The notes under the pieces: model-generated
What the model saw: the letters and a program-made list of their open reading frames with translations, nothing else
What the model was told of the DNA's origin: nothing
Database searches by the model: none
Assembly (NCBI GenBank): GCA_033763575.1
Contig: JANRKF010000006.1
Location: 29,300 to 93,299, forward strand
DNA length: 64,000 bases
From: JANRKF01 sp033763575
GTDB taxonomy: Bacteria > Pseudomonadota > Alphaproteobacteria > Rickettsiales > SXRF01
Direction: 5' to 3'
Program-made: the position numbers and the translations under genes
Shown here: positions 33,548 to 42,633 of the stretch, in pieces
Numbering within the stretch: the stretch's first letter is position 1
Layout of the letters: every line of letters begins with the position of its first letter

Positions 33548-33636
33548 CAAGGGGCTAGGTTCTAGGGGCTAGGTGCTAGTAAAGCGGCGTTAAAATGCCT
33601 TTTTACTAGACCCTAGAGCCAAGCGCCTAGCGCCTT
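33548..33636. repeat. Long inverted repeat between rpsO and pnp
   Basis: The left arm AGGGGCTAGGTTCTAGGGG + CTAGGTGCTAGTAAA and the right arm TTTACTAGACCCTAG + AGCCAAGCGCCTAGCGCCT are reverse complements over about 34 bases with several mismatches. Each arm consists of reiterated CTAGG/GGCTAGG words. A stem here would be a natural RNase E/PNPase processing site and could also terminate. Confidence 0.75.
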
Positions 33637-33662
33637 TCATCAACACGAAAGGAAATAGAAGA

Positions 33663-35798
33663 ATGTTTAATATCACCAAAAAATCAATCGAATGGGCGGG
33701 TAAAACCTTGACGCTGGAAACCGGGCGCATTGCGCGTCAGGCCGACGGTGCGGTACTCGCCACCTATGGTAATACGTCGGTGCTGTGTACCGTGGTCGGT
33801 GCAAAAGCGGCGAAGCCGGATGTGGATTTCTTCCCGCTCACCGTGCATTACCAGGAAAAAGCATTCGCAGCCGGCAAAATCCCCGGCGGTTTTTTCAAGC
33901 GCGAAGGCAAGCCGAGCGAGAAGGAAGTGCTCACTTCCCGCCTGATCGACCGGCCGATTCGCCCGCTCTTTCCGGATGGCTTCTATAACGAAGTGCAGGT
34001 GGTGTGCACCCTGCTTTCGCACGATCTTGAAAATGATGCCGATATTGTCGCCCTGGTTGGCGCGTCGGCGGCGCTTACCCTTTCCGGCATCCCGTTCATG
34101 GGGCCGATCGGTGCGGCGCGTGTGGGCTATATCGATGGCCAGTATGTCATCAACCCGATGAAGTCCGAACTCGAAGGCAGCGCGCTCGATCTCGTCGTTG
34201 CCGCGACCGCCCGCTCGGTGATGATGGTGGAATCGGAAGCGAAAGAACTTTCGGAAGAAGTGATGCTGGGCGCGGTAGTAGCCGGTCACAAAGCCATGCA
34301 GCCGGTCATCGCGATGATTATCGAACTGGCGGAACAAGCTGCCAAGGATCCGTGGGACTTCCAATACAGCGTTAACGATGAGCTGATGAACCGCGTGATG
34401 TTCCTTGCGGAAGCAGGGCTGGTCGAGGCTTACAAGCTCACGGTGAAACAGGAGCGCTCGAACAAGCTCGATGAAGTGAAGAAACACGCGAAACATACGC
34501 TGGTTGAAGAAGGTTTCGATGAGAAAACCGTCGGCAATTACCTGAAGAAAATCGAGCAGGACATTGTGCGCGGCGAGCTGGTGAAAACCAAAAAACGTAT
34601 CGATGGCCGTGGCCCGGAAAATATCCGCCAAATTGATTGCCAGGTCGGCGTGCTGCCGATGGTGCACGGTTCGGCCCTGTTCACCCGCGGTGAAACGCAG
34701 GCGATCGTGGTCGCCACGCTCGGCACCGGACAGGATGAGCAGCGTATCGATGCCATCGACGGCGAATACACCGAAAACTTCATGCTTCACTATAACTTCC
34801 CGCCATACTCGGTTGGTGAAACAGGCAGAATGTCTGGTCCCGGCCGCCGCGAAATCGGCCACGGCAAGCTGGCATGGCGCGCTATTCACCCGATGCTGCC
34901 GGGCAAGGAAGAGTTCCCCTACACGCTGCGTTGCGTATCGGAAATCACCGAATCCAACGGCTCGTCCTCGATGGCGACTGTGTGCGGCGGGTCGCTTGCG
35001 ATGATGGATGCGGGCGTGCCGCTGAAACGTCCGGTGGCGGGTATCGCCATGGGCCTCATCAAGGAAAAAGACAGCTTCGTGGTGCTTTCGGATATTCTGG
35101 GCGACGAAGATCACTTAGGCGATATGGATTTCAAAGTGGCCGGTACCGACGAAGGTATCACCGCGCTGCAAATGGACATTAAGATCGACGGCATCACCGA
35201 AGAAATCATGCAGATTGCCCTGAAACAGGCGCATGCCGGGCGCAAGCACATCCTCGGTGAAATGAACAAAGCGATGACCGCGCCGCGTGAATCGGTCGGC
35301 GCCACCGCGCCGCGTATCACCACGCTGCAGATTCCGAAGGAAAAAATCCGCGATGTGATCGGTTCCGGCGGTAAAGTGATTCGCGAAATCTGCGAAGTCA
35401 CCGGCGCTAAAATCGATATCGACGATGACGGGCTGGTGAAAATCGCTGCCGTCAATGCCGAAGCGGGCCAGAAAGCCTATGACTGGGTGTACGGTATCGT
35501 CGCCGAGGCGGAAGTGGGCAGAATCTACAGCGGCAAAGTGGCTAAAATCGTCGATTTCGGCGCATTCGTCACCTTCATGCCGAGCAAAGATGGGCTGGTG
35601 CATATCTCCGAGCTCGCCGATTACCGCGTCGCCAAAACCGATGATGTGGTGGCCGAAGGCCAGGAAGTGAAAGTCAAAGTACTGGAAATCGATGGCCGCA
35701 GCGGCAAGGTTCGCCTGTCCATGCGTGTGGTCGACCAGGAAACCGGCGAAGACATCTCCGAGAAGATCGCTGCCAAGAAAAAAGAAGCGAACGGTTGA
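33663..35798 (+). CDS. pnp: Polyribonucleotide nucleotidyltransferase
   Basis: 711-residue 3'-5' phosphorolytic exoribonuclease of the degradosome. Two RNase PH domains (first with GRIARQADGAVLATYGNTSVL; second with IRQIDCQVGVLPMVHGSALFTRGETQA and PGRREIGHGKLAWRA), then KH (IRDVIGSGGKVIREI) and S1 (GRIYSGKVAKIVDFGAFV) domains. Typical length. The stop is followed directly by a copy of the 88-nt structured element. Confidence 0.97.
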   Translation: MFNITKKSIEWAGKTLTLETGRIARQADGAVLATYGNTSVLCTVVGAKAAKPDVDFFPLTVHYQEKAFAAGKIPGGFFKREGKPSEKEVLTSRLIDRPIRPLFPDGFYNEVQVVCTLLSHDLENDADIVALVGASAALTLSGIPFMGPIGAARVGYIDGQYVINPMKSELEGSALDLVVAATARSVMMVESEAKELSEEVMLGAVVAGHKAMQPVIAMIIELAEQAAKDPWDFQYSVNDELMNRVMFLAEAGLVEAYKLTVKQERSNKLDEVKKHAKHTLVEEGFDEKTVGNYLKKIEQDIVRGELVKTKKRIDGRGPENIRQIDCQVGVLPMVHGSALFTRGETQAIVVATLGTGQDEQRIDAIDGEYTENFMLHYNFPPYSVGETGRMSGPGRREIGHGKLAWRAIHPMLPGKEEFPYTLRCVSEITESNGSSSMATVCGGSLAMMDAGVPLKRPVAGIAMGLIKEKDSFVVLSDILGDEDHLGDMDFKVAGTDEGITALQMDIKIDGITEEIMQIALKQAHAGRKHILGEMNKAMTAPRESVGATAPRITTLQIPKEKIRDVIGSGGKVIREICEVTGAKIDIDDDGLVKIAAVNAEAGQKAYDWVYGIVAEAEVGRIYSGKVAKIVDFGAFVTFMPSKDGLVHISELADYRVAKTDDVVAEGQEVKVKVLEIDGRSGKVRLSMRVVDQETGEDISEKIAAKKKEANG

Positions 35799-35886
35799 TT
35801 TTTAAGCTGCGCCCGTGGCCGCTACTGCGGCCACATGGCGCGAAGCTCAGGGCTGGCTCATGCTACTGCATTCGCATAACGTTATC
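35799..35886 (+). repeat. 88-nt structured 3' element, copy 2 (after pnp)
   Basis: TTTTTAAGCTGC directly after the pnp TGA, then stem 1 GCGCC/GGCGC, stem 2 GTGGCCG/CGGCCAC around loop CTACTG, and the tail GCTCAGGGCTGGCTCATGCT continuing to CATAACGTTATC. Confidence 0.85.
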
Positions 35887-35945
35887 GTTGAGACAATCCG
35901 TAGGATTAGCTCTGCTCAGTGAGGAAATCGCGGGGGCTTAAGTAT

Positions 35946-35980
35946 AAAAAAAGGGGCACCGCGAGGCGCCCCTTATTTTT
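35946..35980. terminator. Rho-independent terminator downstream of pnp
   Basis: AAAAAAAGGGGCACC-GCGA-GGCGCCCCTTATTTTT: a stem of about ten pairs with A and T tracts on either side. It can end pnp and the histone-like gene from both sides. Confidence 0.8.
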
Positions 35981-36016
35981 AAGTCAATGGGAGTTTGACC
36001 TTTGTTTCCAATCCAA

Positions 36017-36208
36017 TTAGAGGCGGATCGGGGTAACTTTTTTAGCAGCTGAAGTTTTCAGCAGGCTGATGCCAACTTTTTTCTTCGCGGCTGGTTTTTT
36101 AGCAGCTGGTTTTTTAGCAGCTTTTTTCACTGTTTTTTTAACAGCTTTTTTAGCGGCTGGTTTTTTAGCAGCTTTTTTAGCAGCTGGTTTTTTTGCTTTC
36201 TTTAACAT
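36017..36208 (-). CDS. Lys/Ala-rich histone H1-like DNA-binding protein
   Basis: 63 residues from the ATG at 36208, preceded by TGGAG at good spacing (an upstream ATG at 36220 contains that site). Most of the protein is KKPAAKKAAKKPAAKK-type repeat, encoded by reiterated TTTTTTAGCAGC-like units, with a short C-terminal tail KVGISLLKTSAAKKVTPIRL. The repeats resemble bacterial histone H1-like and AlgP-type tails. It probably binds DNA or RNA non-specifically. Repeat number could vary between strains. Confidence 0.7.
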   Translation of the reverse strand: MLKKAKKPAAKKAAKKPAAKKAVKKTVKKAAKKPAAKKPAAKKKVGISLLKTSAAKKVTPIRL

Positions 36209-36578
36209 AGAGAACTCCATTTTGGTTAGATTGATACCCGTTCACACCGTGTTCCCGGGTAGCGAATACAGTTTTCCGCCAAAAGTATAAATTTTCTGTT
36301 AACGCCAAAGGCAATATCAGGAAGTTTTGCAGCCTTAGTAAAACTATGCACAGCCATTCATTCCGGGTTCGTAATGAATTGATTCTTCATAAAACGGTCA
36401 CTCACTCTTAATTATATCGTTACGTGCATGTTATGATTTTTTAAAAACCTGCTCTGAAATCGCTGGCAATAGCAAAAATATTTTTCTTATTTTTCATTCC
36501 GACTGTGATATAAAAAACACAATAGTGTTCATGATAATCATCCTGTAAAATAAAAAACGAACCTGGAAATCGTTTCTC
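36209..36578. other. AT-rich intergenic region
   Basis: 370 bases that should hold the promoters of the histone-like and protease genes. I see small inverted repeats (AACAC-AATA-GTGTT near 36517; TTCATT/AATGAA near 36360) but no named site. Confidence 0.5.
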
Positions 36579-37235
36579 ATGCAGCCCATTTCATTCCGCT
36601 TCCGGATTATTTTTGTTCTTACCTGCGTTGTATGTTTTGCTGTGGCGGAACGTGCGGATGCCGGCGTTTCCTATTTTGATATGAGTGAGGATATCAGCAG
36701 CAACTTAAAGCCGTTCCCGAAATGGACCAGCGTGATGAGCCGCTATCGCGGCCAGCAGAAAACTCCTGATAGCGAGTGCGGGAAGACGGCCTTCCATCCA
36801 TGTGTGATACCGCAGTGGAAATCGCTGGTGGCGGGCCTGCGCGATGAATCGATGGAAAATAAACTTGAGGCGATCAACGACTGGGCGAACGCGCATCCTT
36901 ATATTGTCGATCAACTGAATTGGGGCTTGAACGATTACTGGTCGACACCCTACGAGTTCATGGAAGTCAACGGCGATTGCGAGGATTACGCCATTGCCAA
37001 ATATTATTCGCTGCGCGCTGCCGGTGTGCCGGAAGACCGCCTGCGCATCATGGTCGTGCAGGACCTGAACCTAGGCGGCATCATCCACGCCATCCTCGGC
37101 GTCTATGACGATGACAAGCTGTGGATTCTCGATAACCAGATCAAGCAGGTGGTCGATGCCTATAGTATTTATCACTACCGTCCTATTTATGGCGCCAACG
37201 GACAGCATTGGTGGCGCTACTATCCCAAAAATTAG
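36579..37235 (+). CDS. LapG-like periplasmic transglutaminase-like cysteine protease
   Basis: 218 residues with a signal peptide (hydrophobic 8-22, cleavage near ADAG). It matches the bacterial transglutaminase-like cysteine proteinase family (PF06035, includes LapG): Cys in NGDCEDYA (C134), His in GGIIHAIL (H170) and Asp in WILDNQ (D185) make the catalytic triad. In Pseudomonas LapG releases adhesins under control of the c-di-GMP receptor LapD. No LapD is adjacent here, but the next gene has a c-di-GMP-type (HD-GYP) domain with a periplasmic sensor, so a link is plausible. Confidence 0.88.
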   Translation: MQPISFRFRIIFVLTCVVCFAVAERADAGVSYFDMSEDISSNLKPFPKWTSVMSRYRGQQKTPDSECGKTAFHPCVIPQWKSLVAGLRDESMENKLEAINDWANAHPYIVDQLNWGLNDYWSTPYEFMEVNGDCEDYAIAKYYSLRAAGVPEDRLRIMVVQDLNLGGIIHAILGVYDDDKLWILDNQIKQVVDAYSIYHYRPIYGANGQHWWRYYPKN

Positions 37236-37309
37236 CTATGAAAACCGGCTGATATCACTATAATCGCCGCTTCTTATCGAATTCCCAACGACAACGCATG
37301 CGAGGACCT

Positions 37310-39451
37310 ATGGAACAGGATAATGATGCCGCAGCAGTAGAGGCTCAGCCTACGCTCTTTGTGCCGAAGTTTTACGGCATCGCGCTTCTGGTCGGCGCCA
37401 TCGTGTTGCTGGGGCTGTGGCTGGTGACGCGTTATGTAGCGCTTGATGTGGCGCGTGACATGCGTACCTGGCAGGAAAAACTGAACCTCATCGCCGAAAG
37501 CCGGGCGGCGGATGTCACGCGCTATGTCAGCGACCACTTCAAGGAATTGCATACGCTTTCGGATAATCCGTCGCTGCAACTTTATCTCACCGAACTGCAG
37601 ATGATGCCGGAGGCGACGCCGGGAAAACCCGCCGAGCCGCCCGCGCAGCTTGAATACCTGCGCAACCTGCTGATTTTCACGGCCCAGCGCGGCGGCTATA
37701 TGGCACCTGCGATGAGTGCTAATATTCCGGCCAATGTCGAGACCGATAATCAAAGCGGCCTCGCGGTGCTCAATAATAACAATGAAATGGTGGTGTCCAC
37801 GGCGATTCCGCAATCGGTCAAAGACGAGATGACTGCGAATGTCGTGCAGGGCGCGGGGCTCGAAGACCGCCTGATCGATTTGAAGAAAAGTGACGACGGC
37901 TCCTTATATATGGGCTTCGTCGTGCCGATCTTTTCCATTCAGGGCGAGCGCAACAAGGAATCGCAGGTCGGCACCATCGTCGCCATCCGTGCGGTGGATA
38001 AGGATTTCTTCAGCCTGCTCAAGCATCCCGGCGTGGTGGAGAATACGCTTGAAACGGTGCTGGTGCGGGCCGATGGCGGCAATATTGAATTCCTGACGCC
38101 GCTGCTCGATAAATCGCAGGCGCTCACCAAGACGATCGATAAAGACAGCCGCCGCTTTGTCGAAGCGCGGTTGCTGCAGACGGTGGGCAACTTCGTTTCT
38201 GACATGCGGGATTACGGCAAAAAGCAGGTGCTGGCCACCTCGCGCTCGATTGCCGGGACGCCGTGGACGATGATCGTCAAGGTCGAAAAAGACGAGGCGC
38301 TGAAAAGCAGCTCGCAGAACCGCAATAATATGATCGCGTTTTTCTTCCTCATCATTGCCATCATTGCGCTGCTGATCGTGGCGATCTGGTGGCATGCCAG
38401 CTCGAAGCGCTCGCTGATGCTATCGACCCATTACCGTTATCTCGCCACCCAGGCGCAGGCGCAGGAACGGCTGCTCAGGCTGGTATCGGATAACCAGCCG
38501 GAGGCGATTTTCATCCTCGATGCGGAGCATCGCTACCAGTTCGCCAACCGCCGGGAAGCCGAGCATGCGGACATGCAGTTGGAATCGGTGGCGGGCAAGC
38601 ATGTGCAGGACGTGCGCGGCACGGCCCGCGCCCGCCACATCATCCAGCAATGCGAAGAGGCGCTCGCAGGGCAGGAGATCACCTATCATACCTTCCAGCA
38701 TGAAGAAGGCGGCGAACAACGCAGCTACCGCAGCGCGTACGTGCCGGTCGCGCATATTCCGCTGGTGCATCTGCCGGTGCCGTCGCCGGGCGTGCTGGTG
38801 GTCGAGCAGGACATCACCGAGGTGGTGGGCGAGCGCGAAAAACGCCTGCAGATCAGCAACGACCTGATCGGCACGCTGGTGACGCTGGTCGACCGGCGCG
38901 ATCCGTTCGCGGCCAACCACTCGCTGATGGTGTCGGGCCTTGCCCGGAATATCGCCGAGGGCATGGAGCTGGACGAGGCGATGGTGGATACGGCAACCAC
39001 CGCCGCCAGCCTGATGAATATCGGAAAAATCGTGGTGTCGCCGCAACTGCTCACCAAGACCGGCACGCTTACCGAAGAGGAGCGCCTCATCATCCGCGAT
39101 TCGATGCTCGATGCGGCGGAGCTGGTGAAGCCGATCCATTTCGAAGGGCCGGTCTACGAAACGCTCTGCCAGTGGCAGGAGAAATGGGACGGCAGCGGCA
39201 CGCTGGGCCTGAAAGGCGAGGCGATCCTGGTGTCGGCGCGCATCCTGGCGGTGGCCAATACCTTCGTCGGCATGATCAGCCCGCGCAGCTGGCGCAACGC
39301 ACTCAGCCATGAAGACGCCATCAAATTCCTGATGGGCAATTGCGGCACGCTGTTCGACCGCCGGGCGGTGGTGGCGCTGGTGCATTTCATCGAGAACCAG
39401 CAGGGCAAGGCATGGCTTTCATCGATGACCGGTGGCCGTGACGCCGCCTAA
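37310..39451 (+). CDS. Membrane sensor with PAS and degenerate HD-GYP domain
   Basis: 713 residues from the ATG at 37310, which follows CGAGG. Order: transmembrane helix (about 22-42), a large extracytoplasmic Cache-like domain (about 45-335), a second transmembrane helix (about 342-362), PAS (about 395-510) and an HD-GYP-like domain (about 520-700). The HD pair is replaced by NIGK (LMNIGKIVVSPQ), the GYP by GTL (KWDGSGTLGLKGE), and the later AVAD by AVANTF. The fold seems kept, but the metal ligands needed for c-di-GMP hydrolysis are gone. It probably acts as a binding or signalling platform. Confidence 0.82.
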   Translation: MEQDNDAAAVEAQPTLFVPKFYGIALLVGAIVLLGLWLVTRYVALDVARDMRTWQEKLNLIAESRAADVTRYVSDHFKELHTLSDNPSLQLYLTELQMMPEATPGKPAEPPAQLEYLRNLLIFTAQRGGYMAPAMSANIPANVETDNQSGLAVLNNNNEMVVSTAIPQSVKDEMTANVVQGAGLEDRLIDLKKSDDGSLYMGFVVPIFSIQGERNKESQVGTIVAIRAVDKDFFSLLKHPGVVENTLETVLVRADGGNIEFLTPLLDKSQALTKTIDKDSRRFVEARLLQTVGNFVSDMRDYGKKQVLATSRSIAGTPWTMIVKVEKDEALKSSSQNRNNMIAFFFLIIAIIALLIVAIWWHASSKRSLMLSTHYRYLATQAQAQERLLRLVSDNQPEAIFILDAEHRYQFANRREAEHADMQLESVAGKHVQDVRGTARARHIIQQCEEALAGQEITYHTFQHEEGGEQRSYRSAYVPVAHIPLVHLPVPSPGVLVVEQDITEVVGEREKRLQISNDLIGTLVTLVDRRDPFAANHSLMVSGLARNIAEGMELDEAMVDTATTAASLMNIGKIVVSPQLLTKTGTLTEEERLIIRDSMLDAAELVKPIHFEGPVYETLCQWQEKWDGSGTLGLKGEAILVSARILAVANTFVGMISPRSWRNALSHEDAIKFLMGNCGTLFDRRAVVALVHFIENQQGKAWLSSMTGGRDAA

Positions 39452-39478
39452 TCTCTATCTAACAAAGGTAATCCCACA

Positions 39479-40759
39479 ATGAGTAAAAAAATATCTGCGA
39501 CCAAAAAATCCGGTATAAAAAAACAATCCACTGCCACCAAAGCCCTGATCGCCAAGGGCCGCAAATATTACACGCTCGCCTATAAACCGCGTGAGACCAT
39601 CATCGCCAGGGGCAAGGGTGCCAGCGTCTGGGATTTGGACGGCAACCAGCATATCGATCTCGGCGCAGGCATCGCGGTCACCGCGCTCGGCCATCATAAC
39701 GACGCGCTCAAAAAAGCCCTGATGAAACAGGCCGGAAAAATCTGGCACACCAGCAATATCTTTTTCACCGAGCCGCCGATTTTATTGGCCGAAGCGTTGG
39801 TGAAATCCTCGAAATTTGCGCGTCGCGTATTCCTCACCAATTCCGGCGGCGAAGCCAACGAAGCGGCGATCAAGCTCGCCCGCAAATACGCCGCCGACAA
39901 AGGCAAGCCGCCCGAAAAACGTAATATCATCACCTTCACCGGCTCGTTCCATGGCCGCACGCTCGCCACCGTCACCGCCACCGCCCAGCCGAAATATCAG
40001 GCCGGTTTCGAGCCGCTGCCGGGAGGGTTTATTTATGTGCCGTTCAACGACATCGAGGCGCTCAAAAAAGTGATGGACGATTCGGTGTGCGCGGTGATGC
40101 TGGAAGTGGTGCAGGGCGAGGGCGGCATCACCCCTGTGAAACCCGGATTTTTAAAAGCGGTGCAGGATCTTTGCCACAAGCATGACGCGCTTTTGATGCT
40201 CGACCAGGTGCAGTGCGGCATGATGCGTACCGGGCATTTATTCTCACACTTCGCGGAAAAAGGCGTAACCCCGGATGTGGTGACGCTCGCGAAAGCGCTC
40301 GGCGGCGGCATGCCGATCGGCGCCTGCCTCATCGGTGCGCGTGCGGAAAACACCTTCCAGTTCGGCTCGCACGGCTCCACCTTCGGCGGCAATCCGCTGG
40401 CCTGCGCGGTGGCAAGCGAAGTGCTGAAAATCCTGCAATCGAAGAAATTGCAAAGCAATGTCAAAGACCGCAGCAAGGAAATTTTTGCGGGTCTCAATGC
40501 CATCAATAAGAAACTCACACTCTTCAAGGAAGTGCGTGGGCGCGGGTTGATGATTGGCGCAGAATTGCTGCCCGCTTATCATGGGAAGGCCGGGGATATC
40601 GCCGAACTTGCGCGCGCGCATGGCGTGCTGATTTTGCAGGCGGGGCCGAACGTGTTGCGCTTCCTGCCGCCACTCACCATCACCAAAAAAGAACTGGCCG
40701 AGGGAATGAAACGGCTGGAAAAAGCGCTCGCTGCGTTCCAGAAAACAGTGAAAGCATAA
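39479..40759 (+). CDS. astC: Class III aminotransferase, acetylornithine/succinylornithine type
   Basis: 426-residue PLP enzyme with DLGAGIAVTALGH, FTNSGGEANEAAIKLARKY, GSFHGRTLATVTATA and the PLP-lysine motif TLAKALGGGMPIGA. The N-terminal 25 residues are Lys/Ser/Thr-rich. It belongs with ArgD/AstC. Because the next gene, one base downstream, is astA, the succinylornithine transaminase role (AstC) is favoured, but ArgD activity is equally possible. astB, astD and astE are not in the window. Confidence 0.85.
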   Translation: MSKKISATKKSGIKKQSTATKALIAKGRKYYTLAYKPRETIIARGKGASVWDLDGNQHIDLGAGIAVTALGHHNDALKKALMKQAGKIWHTSNIFFTEPPILLAEALVKSSKFARRVFLTNSGGEANEAAIKLARKYAADKGKPPEKRNIITFTGSFHGRTLATVTATAQPKYQAGFEPLPGGFIYVPFNDIEALKKVMDDSVCAVMLEVVQGEGGITPVKPGFLKAVQDLCHKHDALLMLDQVQCGMMRTGHLFSHFAEKGVTPDVVTLAKALGGGMPIGACLIGARAENTFQFGSHGSTFGGNPLACAVASEVLKILQSKKLQSNVKDRSKEIFAGLNAINKKLTLFKEVRGRGLMIGAELLPAYHGKAGDIAELARAHGVLILQAGPNVLRFLPPLTITKKELAEGMKRLEKALAAFQKTVKA

Positions 40760-40760
40760 C

Positions 40761-41774
40761 ATGCTGATCCTCCGCCCGGTGATGATGAACGACCATGCCG
40801 CGCTGCTGGCGCTTGCCAAAGAGGCGGGCATCGGCATGACGTCGCTGCCGGCGGATGCGGATGTGCTGGAAAGCAAGATCGGGCGGGCGGAGCTGAGCAT
40901 GGCCGGCAGCGAGGAATGGAAAGGGCTGGAGGCCTTCCTGCTGGTGCTGGAAGACAGCGAAACCGGCAAGCCCGTGGGCACCACCGGCATCGTCGCGCAT
41001 GTGGGGCTTCGCAATCCGTTTTATTCCTACAAGCTTTCGACCATCGTGCAGGCCTCGAAGGAGCTGGGGGTTTATTCCAGCCAGCAGGTGCTGCACATGG
41101 TAAATGATTATACCGGCGCGTCGGAAATCGGCTCGCTGTTCCTGACCAAAGACTACCGCCGCGACGGCATCGGCCGTTTCCTCTCCCGCGCCCGTTTCCT
41201 GATGATGGCGGAATTCCCGGAATATTTTTCCGACGTGGTGATTTCTGAAATTCGCGGCGTGCAGGACGAGGCGGGCGAATCGCCCTTCTACAAAAACCTC
41301 GCGCAGCATTTTTTCCAGATGCCGTTCAAAAAAGCCGATTTTATCCACGCCACGCAGGGCGGCCAGTTCGTCACCGACCTGATGCCCCGCTACCCGATTT
41401 ACGTGAACCTGCTGGATGCGCGGGCGCAGGCGGTGATCGCCCAGCCGCACCAGCTTTCCCTGCCCGCCAAGCAAATGCTGGAGGCCGAAGGATTTACCCA
41501 CCAGGGGTATATCGACGTGTTCGACGCCGGGCCGACGTTGCAGGCGAACCGTGCCACCATCCGCACCGTGCGCAAGAGCCGGAAGCTGCCGGTCGCGGAG
41601 ATTAAAAATATCGACGGCGCCTCCACCCACATGGTCGGCAATACCCGCTTCGATCATTTCCGCATCGCCCCCGCCGCGATTGAAATCGGCAAGGATGGCG
41701 TGGCGGTGGATGCCGCACTCGCCGAGGCGTTGCGCCTCAGCATCGGCGACCCGGTGCGGGTGGCGGAGCTGTAG
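40761..41774 (+). CDS. astA: Arginine N-succinyltransferase
   Basis: 337 residues; first step of the AST arginine catabolic pathway. The N-terminus LILRPVMMNDHAALLALAKEAGIGMTSLP, then GTTGIVAHVGLRNPFYSYKLST, SLFLTKDYRRDGIGRFLSRARFLM and GRHFIYVN-type C-terminal blocks are characteristic of AstA. It directly follows the aminotransferase and precedes pdxH, which supplies PLP for it. Confidence 0.93.
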   Translation: MLILRPVMMNDHAALLALAKEAGIGMTSLPADADVLESKIGRAELSMAGSEEWKGLEAFLLVLEDSETGKPVGTTGIVAHVGLRNPFYSYKLSTIVQASKELGVYSSQQVLHMVNDYTGASEIGSLFLTKDYRRDGIGRFLSRARFLMMAEFPEYFSDVVISEIRGVQDEAGESPFYKNLAQHFFQMPFKKADFIHATQGGQFVTDLMPRYPIYVNLLDARAQAVIAQPHQLSLPAKQMLEAEGFTHQGYIDVFDAGPTLQANRATIRTVRKSRKLPVAEIKNIDGASTHMVGNTRFDHFRIAPAAIEIGKDGVAVDAALAEALRLSIGDPVRVAEL

Positions 41775-41775
41775 G

Positions 41776-42354
41776 ATGACCGAACCTTTCGCGCAATTTT
41801 CTGAATGGCTGGAAGCCGCCAAAGCCTGCAAGGAAATTTCCGAGCCGACGGCGATGGCGCTGGCAACGGCGACGAAGGACGCTATACCCTCCGTGCGTAT
41901 CGTGTTATTAAAAGGCATCGACGAGCGTGGCTTCGTTTTTTATACCAACATGGCCAGCCGCAAAAGCCGCGAACTCATCCAGAACCCAATGGCATCCGTA
42001 TGTTTCCACTGGATGCCGCTTTCCCGTCAGGTACGGGTAGGGGGTATAGTAGAGCGGGTGAGCGACGCCGAGGCCGACGCCTATTTTGCCAGCCGTCCGC
42101 GTGAGAGCCAGATTGGGGCGTGGGCGTCGCAGCAGTCGGAGCCGCTGGCGTCGCATGCCGCATTGGAACAGGCGGTCAAAGAGGTGGAAAAACGATTTGA
42201 GGGGAAAGAGGTGCTGCGCCCGCCGCATTGGTCGGGGTGGCGGTTGATACCGCAGGAGATGGAATTCTGGCAGCAGGGGAAATTCCGGTTGCATCACCGG
42301 GAGGTGTTTATCAGGACGAAGGACGGGTGGGATCAACAGCTGTTATATCCCTGA
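41776..42354 (+). CDS. pdxH: Pyridoxamine/pyridoxine 5'-phosphate oxidase
   Basis: 192-residue FMN enzyme that makes PLP. Features include MALATATKDAIPSVRIVLLKG, GFVFYTNMASRKSRELIQNP, CFHWMPLSRQVRVGG, SRPRESQIGAWASQQS and the C-terminal FRLHHREVFIR. The ATG at 41776 starts one base after the astA stop, so the three genes form an operon with a shared PLP theme. Length slightly shorter than E. coli PdxH. Confidence 0.95.
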   Translation: MTEPFAQFSEWLEAAKACKEISEPTAMALATATKDAIPSVRIVLLKGIDERGFVFYTNMASRKSRELIQNPMASVCFHWMPLSRQVRVGGIVERVSDAEADAYFASRPRESQIGAWASQQSEPLASHAALEQAVKEVEKRFEGKEVLRPPHWSGWRLIPQEMEFWQQGKFRLHHREVFIRTKDGWDQQLLYP

Positions 42355-42508
42355 TTTTTCTCACACCATCTCCAGCCTATATTTATAGAATCCCATGCCC
42401 GGATGTGTCACGGAAGGGGGAAAATGCAAAAAAATGCATTTTTTTCGAATTATTTTATAAGCGCATGATTTTAATCACTCTTAGGGCTGAATTCTCCGCC
42501 GTTTGCGA

Positions 42509-42593
42509 CGTCATTGCGAGCGACAGCGAAGCAATCCATCTTGACAGCCTGCGAAAGATGGATTGCCGCGTCGCTTCGCTCCTCGCAATGACG
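42509..42593. repeat. Palindromic element in the pdxH-queD gap
   Basis: CGTCATTGCGAG (42509-42520) and CTCGCAATGACG (42582-42593) are perfect complements, with AGCAATCCATC/GATGGATTGC inside. Same family as the truB insert. The rest of the 279-base gap (42355-42633) is AT-rich and shows nothing else. Confidence 0.85.
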
Positions 42594-42633
42594 AATACCC
42601 CGCTGCTTGCGGTGGGGGTGGTTTATAAAAGAA

